From positions 1,860,001-1,924,000 of the forward strand of contig NZ_CP094526.1 of NCBI RefSeq assembly GCF_029910095.1: 64,000 nt of DNA. The letters run 5' to 3'. A program made the translations under genes and the position numbers. This DNA comes from Bradyrhizobium sp. ISRA464. GTDB taxonomy: Bacteria; Pseudomonadota; Alphaproteobacteria; Rhizobiales; Xanthobacteraceae. Positions 18,885-26,176 of this stretch are shown here, in pieces. Under the pieces are notes generated by a model, which worked only from the letters and a program-made list of their open reading frames with translations, was not told where the DNA came from and did not search any database. Numbering within the stretch: position 1 is the stretch's first letter; each line of letters begins with the position of its first letter.

Positions 18885-19010
18885 CTAGGCGTGCCAACGC
18901 CTGAAGGTGTTGCGGTAGGCCTCGGCACACAGCGCGCGGGCTCTGCGCGCATAGAATGTGATGAGGTCCGCAGTCACGCGCCGCCCGGATTCGCGGCGCC
19001 GTGGCTTCAC
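18885..19010 (-). CDS. Small Arg-rich helical protein (41 residues), stop codon within IS target site
   Basis: A GTG start at 19010 overlaps the TGA of the MarR-GNAT gene (GTGA overlap), which suggests translational coupling. The 41-residue product contains TADLITFYARRARALCAEAY followed by RNTFRRWHA; the pattern Asp-x-Ile-x-x-Tyr...Ala-Arg-x-Leu-x-x-Glu-Ala is one I associate with small helical alphaproteobacterial proteins of unknown function. The stop TAG is part of the CTAG duplicated by the insertion sequence; removing the element restores the same stop, so the gene is intact. Function unknown and the call is tentative. Confidence 0.5.
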   Translation of the reverse strand: MKPRRRESGRRVTADLITFYARRARALCAEAYRNTFRRWHA

Positions 19011-19948
19011 AGCTCCAGCTCCCAGGTCTCACCGACCAGATCGACGCCGAAGCTGTGGTGCTTCTCTTCCTTGACGCGTTGGAAGCCGGCGCGGGCGTAG
19101 ATGCCGCGTGCGGCGACCAGAATGCTTTGCGTCCACAGCGTGATCTTGCTGTAGCCCTTCTCGCGGGCGAAGCGGATGCACTGCTCGACCAGGGCGCGGC
19201 CGACGCCGAGCCCGCGTGCCCTCTCTTCCACCAATAACAGCCTGAGCTTGGCGACCTTATCGCCTCCGTTGACCAGGAAGATCGAGCCGACCGGCTCGCC
19301 GTCGACCTCCGAGATCCAGCAATGCTCGCAAGCGGGATCGAACGATTTGAGGAATTGCGCAGCGATCTCGGCGACCAGTGCCTCGAACGAGATGTCCCAG
19401 CCATATTCCTGCGCATAGACGGCGCCGTGCCGCGAGATCACCCAGCCCATGTCGCCGACGCGATGGCTGCGCAGCAGGAAGCCGGCCGGCTTGGGCACGG
19501 CAGGCTCCATAGACTGCTCGATCGTGCCCATCGCGCGCACCACGGCCGCGCGCCGATTGCCGTCCATCTGCTTCAGGAGTGCTGCGACTTCGCTGCGCGA
19601 CCGGCTGTCGAGGTCGGAGGCCGCGGCGCGGCCCTTGGCGGTCAACGTCACCTCATTGACGCGCTTGTCGGCCTTCGACGGCGTGCGGGTCACGATCTGG
19701 CGGCGCTGTAAGGCCGCCAGCGTGCGGCTGACGAAGCCGGCGTCGAGGTCGAGCTCGCGCACCAAGTCGGTCGCGGTGCAGCCGTCGTGATGCGCGATCT
19801 CGTAGATGATCCGTGCCTCCTGCAGCGTGAACGGGCTGTGCAGGAGCTTCGGCTCGATGATGCCGAGCTTGCGGGTGTAGAACCGGCTGAAGCCGCGCAC
19901 TGCGGCGACCTGGCTCTCGAGGGTGTCGTTCGATATATTTGATTTCAT
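19007..19948 (-). CDS. Fused MarR-type regulator / GNAT acetyltransferase
   Basis: About 313 residues in two domains. Residues 1-145 form a MarR-type winged HTH (FTLQEARIIYEIAHH, then LDAGFVSRTLAALQRRQIV and the KADKRVNEVTLT wing). Residues 155-313 form a GNAT domain with the acetyl-CoA loop EERARGLGVGRALVEQCI near 240-257 and the GIYARAGF segment near 285. Such fusions are common, but their acetylation substrates and effectors are rarely known. The ATG at 19948 (or the adjacent TTG at 19951) lies within a perfect palindrome that is probably its own operator. The small gene at 18885-19010 overlaps its stop. Confidence 0.9.
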   Translation of the reverse strand: MKSNISNDTLESQVAAVRGFSRFYTRKLGIIEPKLLHSPFTLQEARIIYEIAHHDGCTATDLVRELDLDAGFVSRTLAALQRRQIVTRTPSKADKRVNEVTLTAKGRAAASDLDSRSRSEVAALLKQMDGNRRAAVVRAMGTIEQSMEPAVPKPAGFLLRSHRVGDMGWVISRHGAVYAQEYGWDISFEALVAEIAAQFLKSFDPACEHCWISEVDGEPVGSIFLVNGGDKVAKLRLLLVEERARGLGVGRALVEQCIRFAREKGYSKITLWTQSILVAARGIYARAGFQRVKEEKHHSFGVDLVGETWELEL

Positions 19949-19957
19949 CAAATATAT
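19933..19957. promoter_or_regulatory. Perfect palindrome over the MarR-GNAT start codon
   Basis: ATATATTTGAT-TTC-ATCAAATATAT: 11-bp perfect arms and a 3-bp centre, very AT-rich against a GC-rich background. It covers the start codon of the MarR-GNAT gene, as expected for a MarR-type autorepressor operator. Confidence 0.7.
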
Positions 19958-19991
19958 TATTTGACGAAATCAAGCGATCCGCAAGGGCTTT

Positions 19992-20561
19992 CTACGCCAC
20001 CATGATCCGGCTGCGCAGCATGGTGCGGGAGGAGCGGCCGAGCCGGCGCAACAGCCGTGCCTCCGAGCGGCGGGCGTCCGGCCGGTAGCCGCCGATCCGC
20101 TCATAATGGTCGCGCGCGATCAGAAGGCCCTGCTCGGCCGAGGGGCCGGCGATCATCCGGGCAACGAATTTGAGGCCGTCGCGCAGGCCGGGGTCGGTGT
20201 AGGGCGCGCGGGCGTAGCGGAAGATTCCGGCGCGGTCCCTGCCGCTCGCGGCCACCATCTGGATGAACTGGGTGGTTTCGTCGATCCAGCCCGCGTCGAG
20301 CACGGCGCCCGGATGCAGGAACATCAGCCAGGGTGAGCGGGCCTGCTTCGCGCCCGCGGCGAGCGCCGCGGCGCGGGTGCCCTCGAAGCGCAGGAACCGG
20401 CAGCCCGCCACGTCGGCGACGCGCTCCATCACAGCGGTATTGGTGCGATCGACCAGCAGCACTTCGCGGATGATTCCCGCGGCCGCGCCCGGCACCAGCG
20501 CCGCCAATGTCGCGACCACGGTGCGCTCGACCCCGTCGGTCGGAATGATCACGCTCAGCAT
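19992..20561 (-). CDS. GT2-like glycosyltransferase domain protein
   Basis: A 189-residue protein with the start of a GT-A fold: MLSVIIPTDGVERTVVATLAAL, then EVLLVDRTNTAV and a SPWLMFLHPGAVLDAGWIDE segment resembling the nucleotide-sugar-binding and metal-binding region of GT2 enzymes. The classical DDxSxD is altered to VDRTN and the protein is shorter than typical GT2 enzymes, so catalytic activity is uncertain. It is divergent from the radical SAM gene at 20724, a neighbourhood also seen in related genomes. Confidence 0.7.
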   Translation of the reverse strand: MLSVIIPTDGVERTVVATLAALVPGAAAGIIREVLLVDRTNTAVMERVADVAGCRFLRFEGTRAAALAAGAKQARSPWLMFLHPGAVLDAGWIDETTQFIQMVAASGRDRAGIFRYARAPYTDPGLRDGLKFVARMIAGPSAEQGLLIARDHYERIGGYRPDARRSEARLLRRLGRSSRTMLRSRIMVA

Positions 20562-20723
20562 GAGTTGAGGCTTCGATGGCTCAAACGGTTGAAAAGCTGA
20601 GCCGTGTTATCACCTTGTCACACTCAACGCAGCCTTTGCGGCTGCGGATTCTTGCGGCAGGGTTTTGTGGATTTTTACGACGCTTGTTCTTGATTTGTTC
20701 TCGCGCTGTGTTAGCTTCACAGC

Positions 20724-21890
20724 ATGAGCCGAGCATCCTCTCATGCCCTCAAGCACCCGCCGGTAACGGCGCCCTCCGATAACCCGGCGGGTGCATCTTC
20801 CCCTTTTCCCGAGCTTGCGGTCGCGATCGAGCGCGAGCGGCGGCGCGGCCGCGGCGCGCAGTCCAACGCCAGCGGCCGCTACGAGGCCGAGGCGCGGGTC
20901 GCCTTCGACGACGGCTGGCAGAGCCTCGACGACCTGCCGCCGTTCAAGACCTCGGTGGCGATCGATACCTCGCGCAAGGTGATCACCCGCAATGACTCGC
21001 CCGACATCGGCTTCGACCGCTCGATCAATCCCTATCGCGGCTGCGAGCACGGCTGCGTGTACTGCTTCGCGCGGCCGACCCACGCCTATCTCGGGCTGTC
21101 GCCGGGGCTCGACTTCGAATCCAAGCTGCTCGCCAAGCCGGATGCGCCCGAGCTGCTCGAGAAGGAGCTGGCGGCGCCGGACTACGAAGCGCGGATGATC
21201 GCGATCGGCACCAACACCGATCCCTACCAGCCGATCGAGCGCGAGCGGAAGATCATGCGCGGCATCCTGGAGGTCTTGGAGCGCGCCGGCCATCCGGTCG
21301 GCATCGTGACCAAGTCAGCGCTGGTGACCCGCGACATCGATATCCTGGCGCGAATGGCCAAGCGCAATCTGGTCAAGGTCGCGCTGTCGGTGACGACGCT
21401 CGATCCGAAGCTGGCCCGCACCATGGAGCCGCGCGCCTCGACCCCGCCGAAGCGGCTCGAGGCGATCAAGCGGTTGGCCGACGCCAGCATCCCGACCACG
21501 GTGATGGTGGCGCCCGTGATCCCGGCGCTGAATGACTCCGAGATCGAGCGCGTCCTCGATGCCGCCGCGCATGCCGGCGCCAAGGAGGCGAGCTATGTGC
21601 TGCTGCGCCTGCCGCTCGAGGTTCGCGACCTCTTCCGCGAATGGCTGATGTCGAACTATCCCGATCGCTATCGCCACGTCTTCACGTTGATCCGCGACAT
21701 GCGCGGCGGCCGCGACTACGATTCGCAATGGGGCACCCGGATGAAGGGCACCGGCCCGATGGCCTGGATGATCGGCCGCCGCTTCGAGATCGCCTGCGAA
21801 AAGCTCGGGATGAACAAGCGGCGCACCAAGCTGACCACAGACCATTTCGCCAAGCCGAAGTGCAACGGGCAGCAGTTGAGCTTGTTCTAG
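20724..21890 (+). CDS. PA0069-family radical SAM protein
   Basis: A 388-residue radical SAM enzyme. The cluster motif is C107-x3-C111-x2-C114 in YRGCEHGCVYCFARPTHAYL, and the preceding SVAIDTSRKVITRNDSPDIGF segment is typical of the PA0069/SplB-related family. The C-terminus ends LTTDHFAKPKCNGQQLSLF, a conserved family tail. Relationship to spore photoproduct lyase suggests a DNA or nucleic-acid substrate, but the function is not established. Confidence 0.92.
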   Translation: MSRASSHALKHPPVTAPSDNPAGASSPFPELAVAIERERRRGRGAQSNASGRYEAEARVAFDDGWQSLDDLPPFKTSVAIDTSRKVITRNDSPDIGFDRSINPYRGCEHGCVYCFARPTHAYLGLSPGLDFESKLLAKPDAPELLEKELAAPDYEARMIAIGTNTDPYQPIERERKIMRGILEVLERAGHPVGIVTKSALVTRDIDILARMAKRNLVKVALSVTTLDPKLARTMEPRASTPPKRLEAIKRLADASIPTTVMVAPVIPALNDSEIERVLDAAAHAGAKEASYVLLRLPLEVRDLFREWLMSNYPDRYRHVFTLIRDMRGGRDYDSQWGTRMKGTGPMAWMIGRRFEIACEKLGMNKRRTKLTTDHFAKPKCNGQQLSLF

Positions 21891-21912
21891 GCGGGGCAAG
21901 AAGAACCAAGGG

Positions 21913-21997
21913 CGTCATTGCGAGCGAAGCGAAGCAATCCGTGTCGCAACGCTGGGATAGATGGATTGCTTCGTCGCTTTCGCTCCTCGCAATGACG
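21913..21997. repeat. Palindromic repeat, family A
   Basis: cgtcattgcgagcgaagcga pairs with tcgctcctcgcaatgacg, and the inner gaagcaatcc pairs with ggattgcttc. It lies 13 bp before the VOC-family gene. Confidence 0.85.
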
Positions 21998-22010
21998 GAG
22001 AAGGATAATC

Positions 22011-22466
22011 ATGAGTAACACCGCAACCGTCCCGACCCCGCGCTTCACCGTCCTGACGCTCGGCGTCAGCGACATGCGCAGCAGCATCGCGTTCTACGAG
22101 TCGCTCGGCTTTACGAGGAAATTCCGCGCGACGGGCGAGGAGGTCACCTTCTTCGAGACCGGCGGCACTGTGCTCGGGCTGTTCCCGTGGCATCTGCTCG
22201 CCGCGGACGCCTCACTGCCCGATCAGCCGCGGCCGGCGGCGTTTCGCGGGGTCGCGATTGCGTGGAACTGCCGCAACGACGCGGAAGTCGATGCCGTCAT
22301 GGCCTTCGCGCTCTCGAAAGGCGCCAAATTGTTGAAGCCCGCACAGCCGACGAGCTATGGCGGCTATTGCGGCTATTTCGCCGATCCCGACGGCCATGCC
22401 TGGGAGGTGGTCCGCGCGCCGGGCTTCGAGGTCCGTGATGACGGGCGGGTATCGCTGCCCGATTAG
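22011..22466 (+). CDS. VOC-family (glyoxalase-like) protein
   Basis: A 151-residue vicinal-oxygen-chelate protein with two beta-alpha-beta-beta-beta modules: RFTVLTLGVSDMRSSIAFYE in the first, and SYGGYCGYFADPDGHAWEVV near residues 115-134, the metal-site signature, in the second. These proteins include lactoylglutathione lyases, dioxygenases and resistance proteins; the substrate here is unknown. GAGAAGGATAATC precedes the ATG. It is upstream of rnhB in the same direction with an 87-bp gap. Confidence 0.85.
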   Translation: MSNTATVPTPRFTVLTLGVSDMRSSIAFYESLGFTRKFRATGEEVTFFETGGTVLGLFPWHLLAADASLPDQPRPAAFRGVAIAWNCRNDAEVDAVMAFALSKGAKLLKPAQPTSYGGYCGYFADPDGHAWEVVRAPGFEVRDDGRVSLPD

Positions 22467-22553
22467 CGGACTGCCCGCCAGCAATGATGAATAGCGGGGA
22501 CGGGCGGCAGGTTCCCGGTTGCGCCGCGGGCCGGGCTTGATCACCATCCCCGC

Positions 22554-23309
22554 ATGATTCGGGACAAGTCTGCGAAGAAGAAGCCGGTCGAGCCGGCCAA
22601 GCCGGAGAAGCGCGTGGTCGCGGTGACGCGGCCGAGCTTCCGGCGCGAGCGTGCGCTGATCAAACGCGGCGTCTGGCCGATCGCCGGCTGCGACGAGGCG
22701 GGGCGCGGTCCGCTGGCCGGGCCGGTGGTCGCGGCCGCAGTGGTGCTCGATCCCAATCGCATCCCGAAAGGCATCGACGATTCCAAGCGGCTGACCGCCG
22801 AGCGCCGCGAGGAGCTATTCGAGGAGATTTGTGCGACTGCCGCCTTCTCGGTCGCGGTGGCCTCGCCGGCGCGAATCGACCGTGACAACATCCTGCGCGC
22901 CTCGCTGTGGGCGCTGGCCCGCGCCGTCCACGCGCTGCCGGAAATGCCGAAGCATGTCTTCGTCGACGGCCGTGACAAGCTCGCCACGGCCTGCGACTGC
23001 GAAGCGGTGATCGGCGGCGACGGCCTCGTGGTGTCGATCGCGGCGGCGTCCATCATCGCCAAGGTGACGCGCGACCGCCTGATGAGCGCGCTGGCGCTGG
23101 ATTGCCCGGGCTACGGCTTCGAGCAGCACAAGGGCTACGCCGTGCCCGAGCATCTCGAGGCGCTTGACCGGCTCGGTCCCAGCGCCCATCACCGCAGCTT
23201 CTTCGCCCCCGTCGTCGCGGCGCGCGCGAAGCATTTCCCGACGCTCGCCGAGCCCGACCTGTTCACGGTGGATCCGGAGAGCGAAGCCGCGGCGTCAGCG
23301 GCGGCGTAG
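22554..23309 (+). CDS. rnhB: Ribonuclease HII
   Basis: A 251-residue RNase HII, which cleaves RNA in RNA-DNA hybrids and single ribonucleotides in DNA. Catalytic residues are visible in [20 protein letters not shown] (D47, E48), HVFVDGRDK (D138) and [12 protein letters not shown]. The basic N-terminal extension of about 40 residues ([16 protein letters not shown]) is common in Rhizobiales. The start has no strong upstream RBS but gives the usual length. Confidence 0.96.
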   Translation: MIRDKSAKKKPVEPAKPEKRVVAVTRPSFRRERALIKRGVWPIAGCDEAGRGPLAGPVVAAAVVLDPNRIPKGIDDSKRLTAERREELFEEICATAAFSVAVASPARIDRDNILRASLWALARAVHALPEMPKHVFVDGRDKLATACDCEAVIGGDGLVVSIAAASIIAKVTRDRLMSALALDCPGYGFEQHKGYAVPEHLEALDRLGPSAHHRSFFAPVVAARAKHFPTLAEPDLFTVDPESEAAASAAA

Positions 23310-23337
23310 AGCGCAAGACTCGAGCCAAATCTCGACT

Positions 23338-23440
23338 GTCATCGCCCGGCTTGACCGGGCGATCCAGTATTCCAGAGGCCATGGTCTTCAGCCCGAGAGG
23401 GCGCGGCGTACCGGATGCCCCGCATTCGCGGGGCATGACG
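23338..23440. repeat. Palindromic repeat (gtcatcgcccggcttgacc type)
   Basis: gtcatcgcccggcttgaccg and the closing cgcggggcatgacg form the outer arms; related to family B, with a different inner region (ccagtattccagaggc). It lies in the gap before the GT39-like gene. Confidence 0.7.
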
Positions 23441-23554
23441 GCGGAAATTGGCTTTGTCGCGTGGGTTCACCACCGTTGCCTCTCCCGCTGCCGCCCGTTA
23501 TCACGGGATCAAATTGAGCCGCTGACGCGGTGGCTGGGGCATTTCAGGCGTTTC

Positions 23555-25060
23555 ATGCGGTTTACCTCCCTGGTTGTCGAACTGATCCGCGCCCGGCCAC
23601 GGCTGGTGGTCTGGATCGTGGTGCTGGCGCAGGCGGCGATCTGGCTGTTGCTGCCGCTGATCTTCTACGGCAGCCCGCCCGGCAATCTCGCAACCGTGCT
23701 CGCGTTCGGCCGCGAATATCAGGTCGGCACCGACATGGGGCCGCCGCTGTCGTTCTGGCTCGCCGACATCGCGTTCCGCGCCGCCGGCAATCACGTGTTC
23801 GGCGTCTATCTGTTGGCGCAGGTCTGCGAGGTCGCGACCTTCATCGCCTTCTACCATCTGGCGCGCGCCATCGTTGGTGGCCCGCAGGCGGTGCTCGCTG
23901 TGCTGCTGTCGATGACGGTCGTGGTGTTCTCGTCGCCGAGCGTCGAGTTCGGTCCGCTGATCCTGGCGCGCCCGCTATGGGCGTTGCTGCTGCTGCACTC
24001 CTGGCAGTTGATCGGCCAGAATCGGCGCAGCGCCTGGTTCGCCTGGTCGATCGATTGCGGCCTGTTGCTGCTGACGACGCCGGCGGCGATCGGCATGATC
24101 CTTTTGGTCGCCGTCTTTGCCGTCACCAGCCCGCGCGGACGGCGTACATTAATGTCGGTCGACCCGCTCTGCGCGCTGCTCGTCGTTATCGTGCTGGCGC
24201 TGCCCTATCTGATCTGGCTGGTCCGCGCCGACGCGATTGCGCTGCCGCCGTTGCCCGCTATCGCCGATCTCAACGCCCGCGCGCTGCGTTGGGGCGTCGT
24301 GCTCGGTGGGCTGATCGTGGCGATGGCCGCCATCGTGGTGCTGGTGATTCTCAATTCGCGCTGGTTCGCCCGCGACAGCGAGGATGCGCCGGTCATCCAC
24401 CGCCCGCCGGTCGGGCCGCTCGCACAGCAGTTCGTCTATTTCTTCGCCTTCGCGCCGGCGATCGTCGGCAGCTTCGTCTCGGGCCTGTTCAATGTTAACA
24501 GCGTCTTCGGCGGCGCCGGCGTGGCGCTGCTGATGTCGGGACTCGCCGTCGTGGTCGCCGCCGGCGATCTGATCCACCTGCGGCGCCAGCGGCTGTTGCG
24601 CACGGCCTGGGCGCTCGCCGTTGGCGCGCCGGCGGTGGTCGCGTTGGCCATGGCGCTGTTCATGCCCTGGACCAGCACCATGGAGGTGCCGACCTCGCTG
24701 CCGGCAGCCGCGATCGGCCGCTTCTTCGACGACAGCTATGAGCGCCGCACCAACCAGCGCCTGCGCGCGGTGGCCGGCGATCCCGAACTCGCCAGCCTGA
24801 TCGCGATGGATGGGCGCCGTGCGCATCTTCTGCTCGACGCCACGCCGCAGCGGACGCCGTGGCTGTCGATCGCGAAGTTCAACGAGACCGGCGGCGTCGT
24901 GGTGTGGCGCGCGCAGGATACCGGCGGCACGCCGCCGCCCGAGATCGCGCAGCGCTTTCCCGGCCTCGTGCCGGAAGTCCCGCGCTCGTTCGACCGGCTG
25001 GTCAACGGAAGGCAAGGCGTGTTGCGGATCGGCTGGGCGATCGTGCGGCCGAAGGGGTAA
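23555..25060 (+). CDS. GT39/ArnT-like membrane glycosyltransferase
   Basis: About 501 residues with roughly ten hydrophobic helices. The first helix (VVWIVVLAQAAIWLLLPLIF, residues 14-33) is followed by a periplasmic loop containing GREYQVGTDMGPPLSFWLAD, which corresponds to the acidic catalytic loop of GT39/PMT enzymes that transfer sugars from polyprenyl-phosphate donors. Acceptor and sugar are unknown. The start at 23555 (MRFTSLVVELIRARPRL) has a weak RBS; the upstream in-frame extension is repeat-derived. Confidence 0.75.
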   Translation: MRFTSLVVELIRARPRLVVWIVVLAQAAIWLLLPLIFYGSPPGNLATVLAFGREYQVGTDMGPPLSFWLADIAFRAAGNHVFGVYLLAQVCEVATFIAFYHLARAIVGGPQAVLAVLLSMTVVVFSSPSVEFGPLILARPLWALLLLHSWQLIGQNRRSAWFAWSIDCGLLLLTTPAAIGMILLVAVFAVTSPRGRRTLMSVDPLCALLVVIVLALPYLIWLVRADAIALPPLPAIADLNARALRWGVVLGGLIVAMAAIVVLVILNSRWFARDSEDAPVIHRPPVGPLAQQFVYFFAFAPAIVGSFVSGLFNVNSVFGGAGVALLMSGLAVVVAAGDLIHLRRQRLLRTAWALAVGAPAVVALAMALFMPWTSTMEVPTSLPAAAIGRFFDDSYERRTNQRLRAVAGDPELASLIAMDGRRAHLLLDATPQRTPWLSIAKFNETGGVVVWRAQDTGGTPPPEIAQRFPGLVPEVPRSFDRLVNGRQGVLRIGWAIVRPKG

Positions 25061-25072
25061 GCCGCGAAGCTG

Positions 25073-25139
25073 TAGGGTGGGTAGAGCGAAGCGAAACCCA
25101 CCATTCGCGATGGGTTTCGCTTCGCTCTACCCATCCTAC
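25073..25139. repeat. Palindromic repeat, family D (gtagggtgggtagagcg type)
   Basis: gtagggtgggtagagcgaag pairs with cttcgctctacccatcctac, a near-perfect 67-bp hairpin between two convergent genes, so it may also act as a transcript end. Confidence 0.9.
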
Positions 25140-25151
25140 GCCGTTGGCCAA

Positions 25152-25988
25152 TTAAGACGCCGCCGCCTGTTGCAGCGCTTTCGCGATCGCGCGCAGGTCC
25201 TGCCATGACAGCCGCTTGTAGGATGGCGAGCGCAGCAGATAGGCCGGGTGGAAGGTGGCGACGGCGCGGATCGTGCGGGTGCCGGTGTCGAAGTCGAGCC
25301 ATTTGCCGCGCGTGCGCATGATGCCCTCGCGGGTGCCGAGCAGCGCCTGCGTCGAGGGATTGCCGAGCGTCACCAGCACGTCGGGATTCACCAGTTCGAT
25401 CTGGCGCTGGATGAAGGGCAGGCAGACCTGCGTCTCCTGCGGCGTCGGCGTGCGGTTGCCGGGCGGCCGCCACGGGATCACGTTGGCGATATAGGCTGAG
25501 CGGCGGTCGAGGCCGATCGACGCGATCATGCGGTCGAGCAGCTTTCCCGAGCGCCCGACGAAGGGCAGGCCCTCGATGTCCTCGTCGCGGCCCGGCGCCT
25601 CGCCGACGAACATCACGCGCGCTTCCGGATTGCCGTCGGCGAACACCAGCTTGGTCGCGGTGTGCTTCAGCGCGCAGCCGTCGAACGTCTCCATCAACTC
25701 GCGCAAGGCTGCAAGCGTCGGCGCGGTGCGCGCGGCCTCGCGCGCGGAGGCGATCGCGGCGTCCGGTGCGACGGTGATTTCGCTACGCGGAATGGCTGGC
25801 GTTGCCGCAGGCAGGGGACGCAGCAGACTGGGCGCGGCGACGGGCCGCGCTGCGGCGGGCGCGGGAACAGCGTCCGGTTCCTCCAGCCGGTTGATCGGCT
25901 CGTCGCCGAGCGCGCAATCGACCCCGGCCTCGAGGTAAAAGGCCAGCAATTGCTGCAGCGTGGGGGCGGGTTCGGGCATCAGGGCCAT
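25152..25988 (-). CDS. Family 4-like uracil-DNA glycosylase
   Basis: About 278 residues. A Pro/Ala-rich N-terminal region of roughly 90 residues precedes a UDG domain with motif A GEAPGRDEDIEGLPFVGRSG (residues 129-148) and the HPAYLLRSP motif near the end, both typical of family 4/5 enzymes that excise uracil from DNA. Of the four cysteines that ligate [4Fe-4S] in characterised family 4 enzymes, only C105 and C189 are seen: residue 102 is Phe and residue 173 is Trp (IPWRPPGNR). The cluster may be absent or differently bound. The ATG at 25988 (or 25979) avoids a repeat-derived extension. Confidence 0.88.
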   Translation of the reverse strand: MALMPEPAPTLQQLLAFYLEAGVDCALGDEPINRLEEPDAVPAPAAARPVAAPSLLRPLPAATPAIPRSEITVAPDAAIASAREAARTAPTLAALRELMETFDGCALKHTATKLVFADGNPEARVMFVGEAPGRDEDIEGLPFVGRSGKLLDRMIASIGLDRRSAYIANVIPWRPPGNRTPTPQETQVCLPFIQRQIELVNPDVLVTLGNPSTQALLGTREGIMRTRGKWLDFDTGTRTIRAVATFHPAYLLRSPSYKRLSWQDLRAIAKALQQAAAS

Positions 25989-26003
25989 GATGGACGGCAA
26001 TTT

Positions 26004-26052
26004 AGAGCATGATGGGGAAAAGTGGAGACCGGTTTTCCGCAAAAGCTCATGC
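26004..26052. repeat. Short family E repeat
   Basis: agcatgatggggaaaagtgg with the closing gcaaaagctcatgc, a shortened unit of the family at 29959-30059, in the divergent space between the UDG and ETF-QO genes. Confidence 0.6.
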
Positions 26053-26142
26053 GCAAGCGCGGATCGGCCGCGCGAAACGCCCCGGATTGCAATTCCATGG
26101 TTGTCCTTCCGCCAAAAATCGGAAACAACGACCCCTGAAAAG

Positions 26143-26159
26143 CTTAGAAGCGTTCTCAA
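26143..26159 (+). promoter_or_regulatory. ICE/Irr-box-like site upstream of ETF-QO
   Basis: CTTAGAAGCGTTCTCAA, an imperfect palindrome 18 bp before the ETF-QO start. It shares 14 consecutive bases with the Irr-type element upstream of bfr (55229-55242). Iron control of this gene is an inference. Confidence 0.45.
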
Positions 26160-26176
26160 CGGGCTGAGACCAGATC

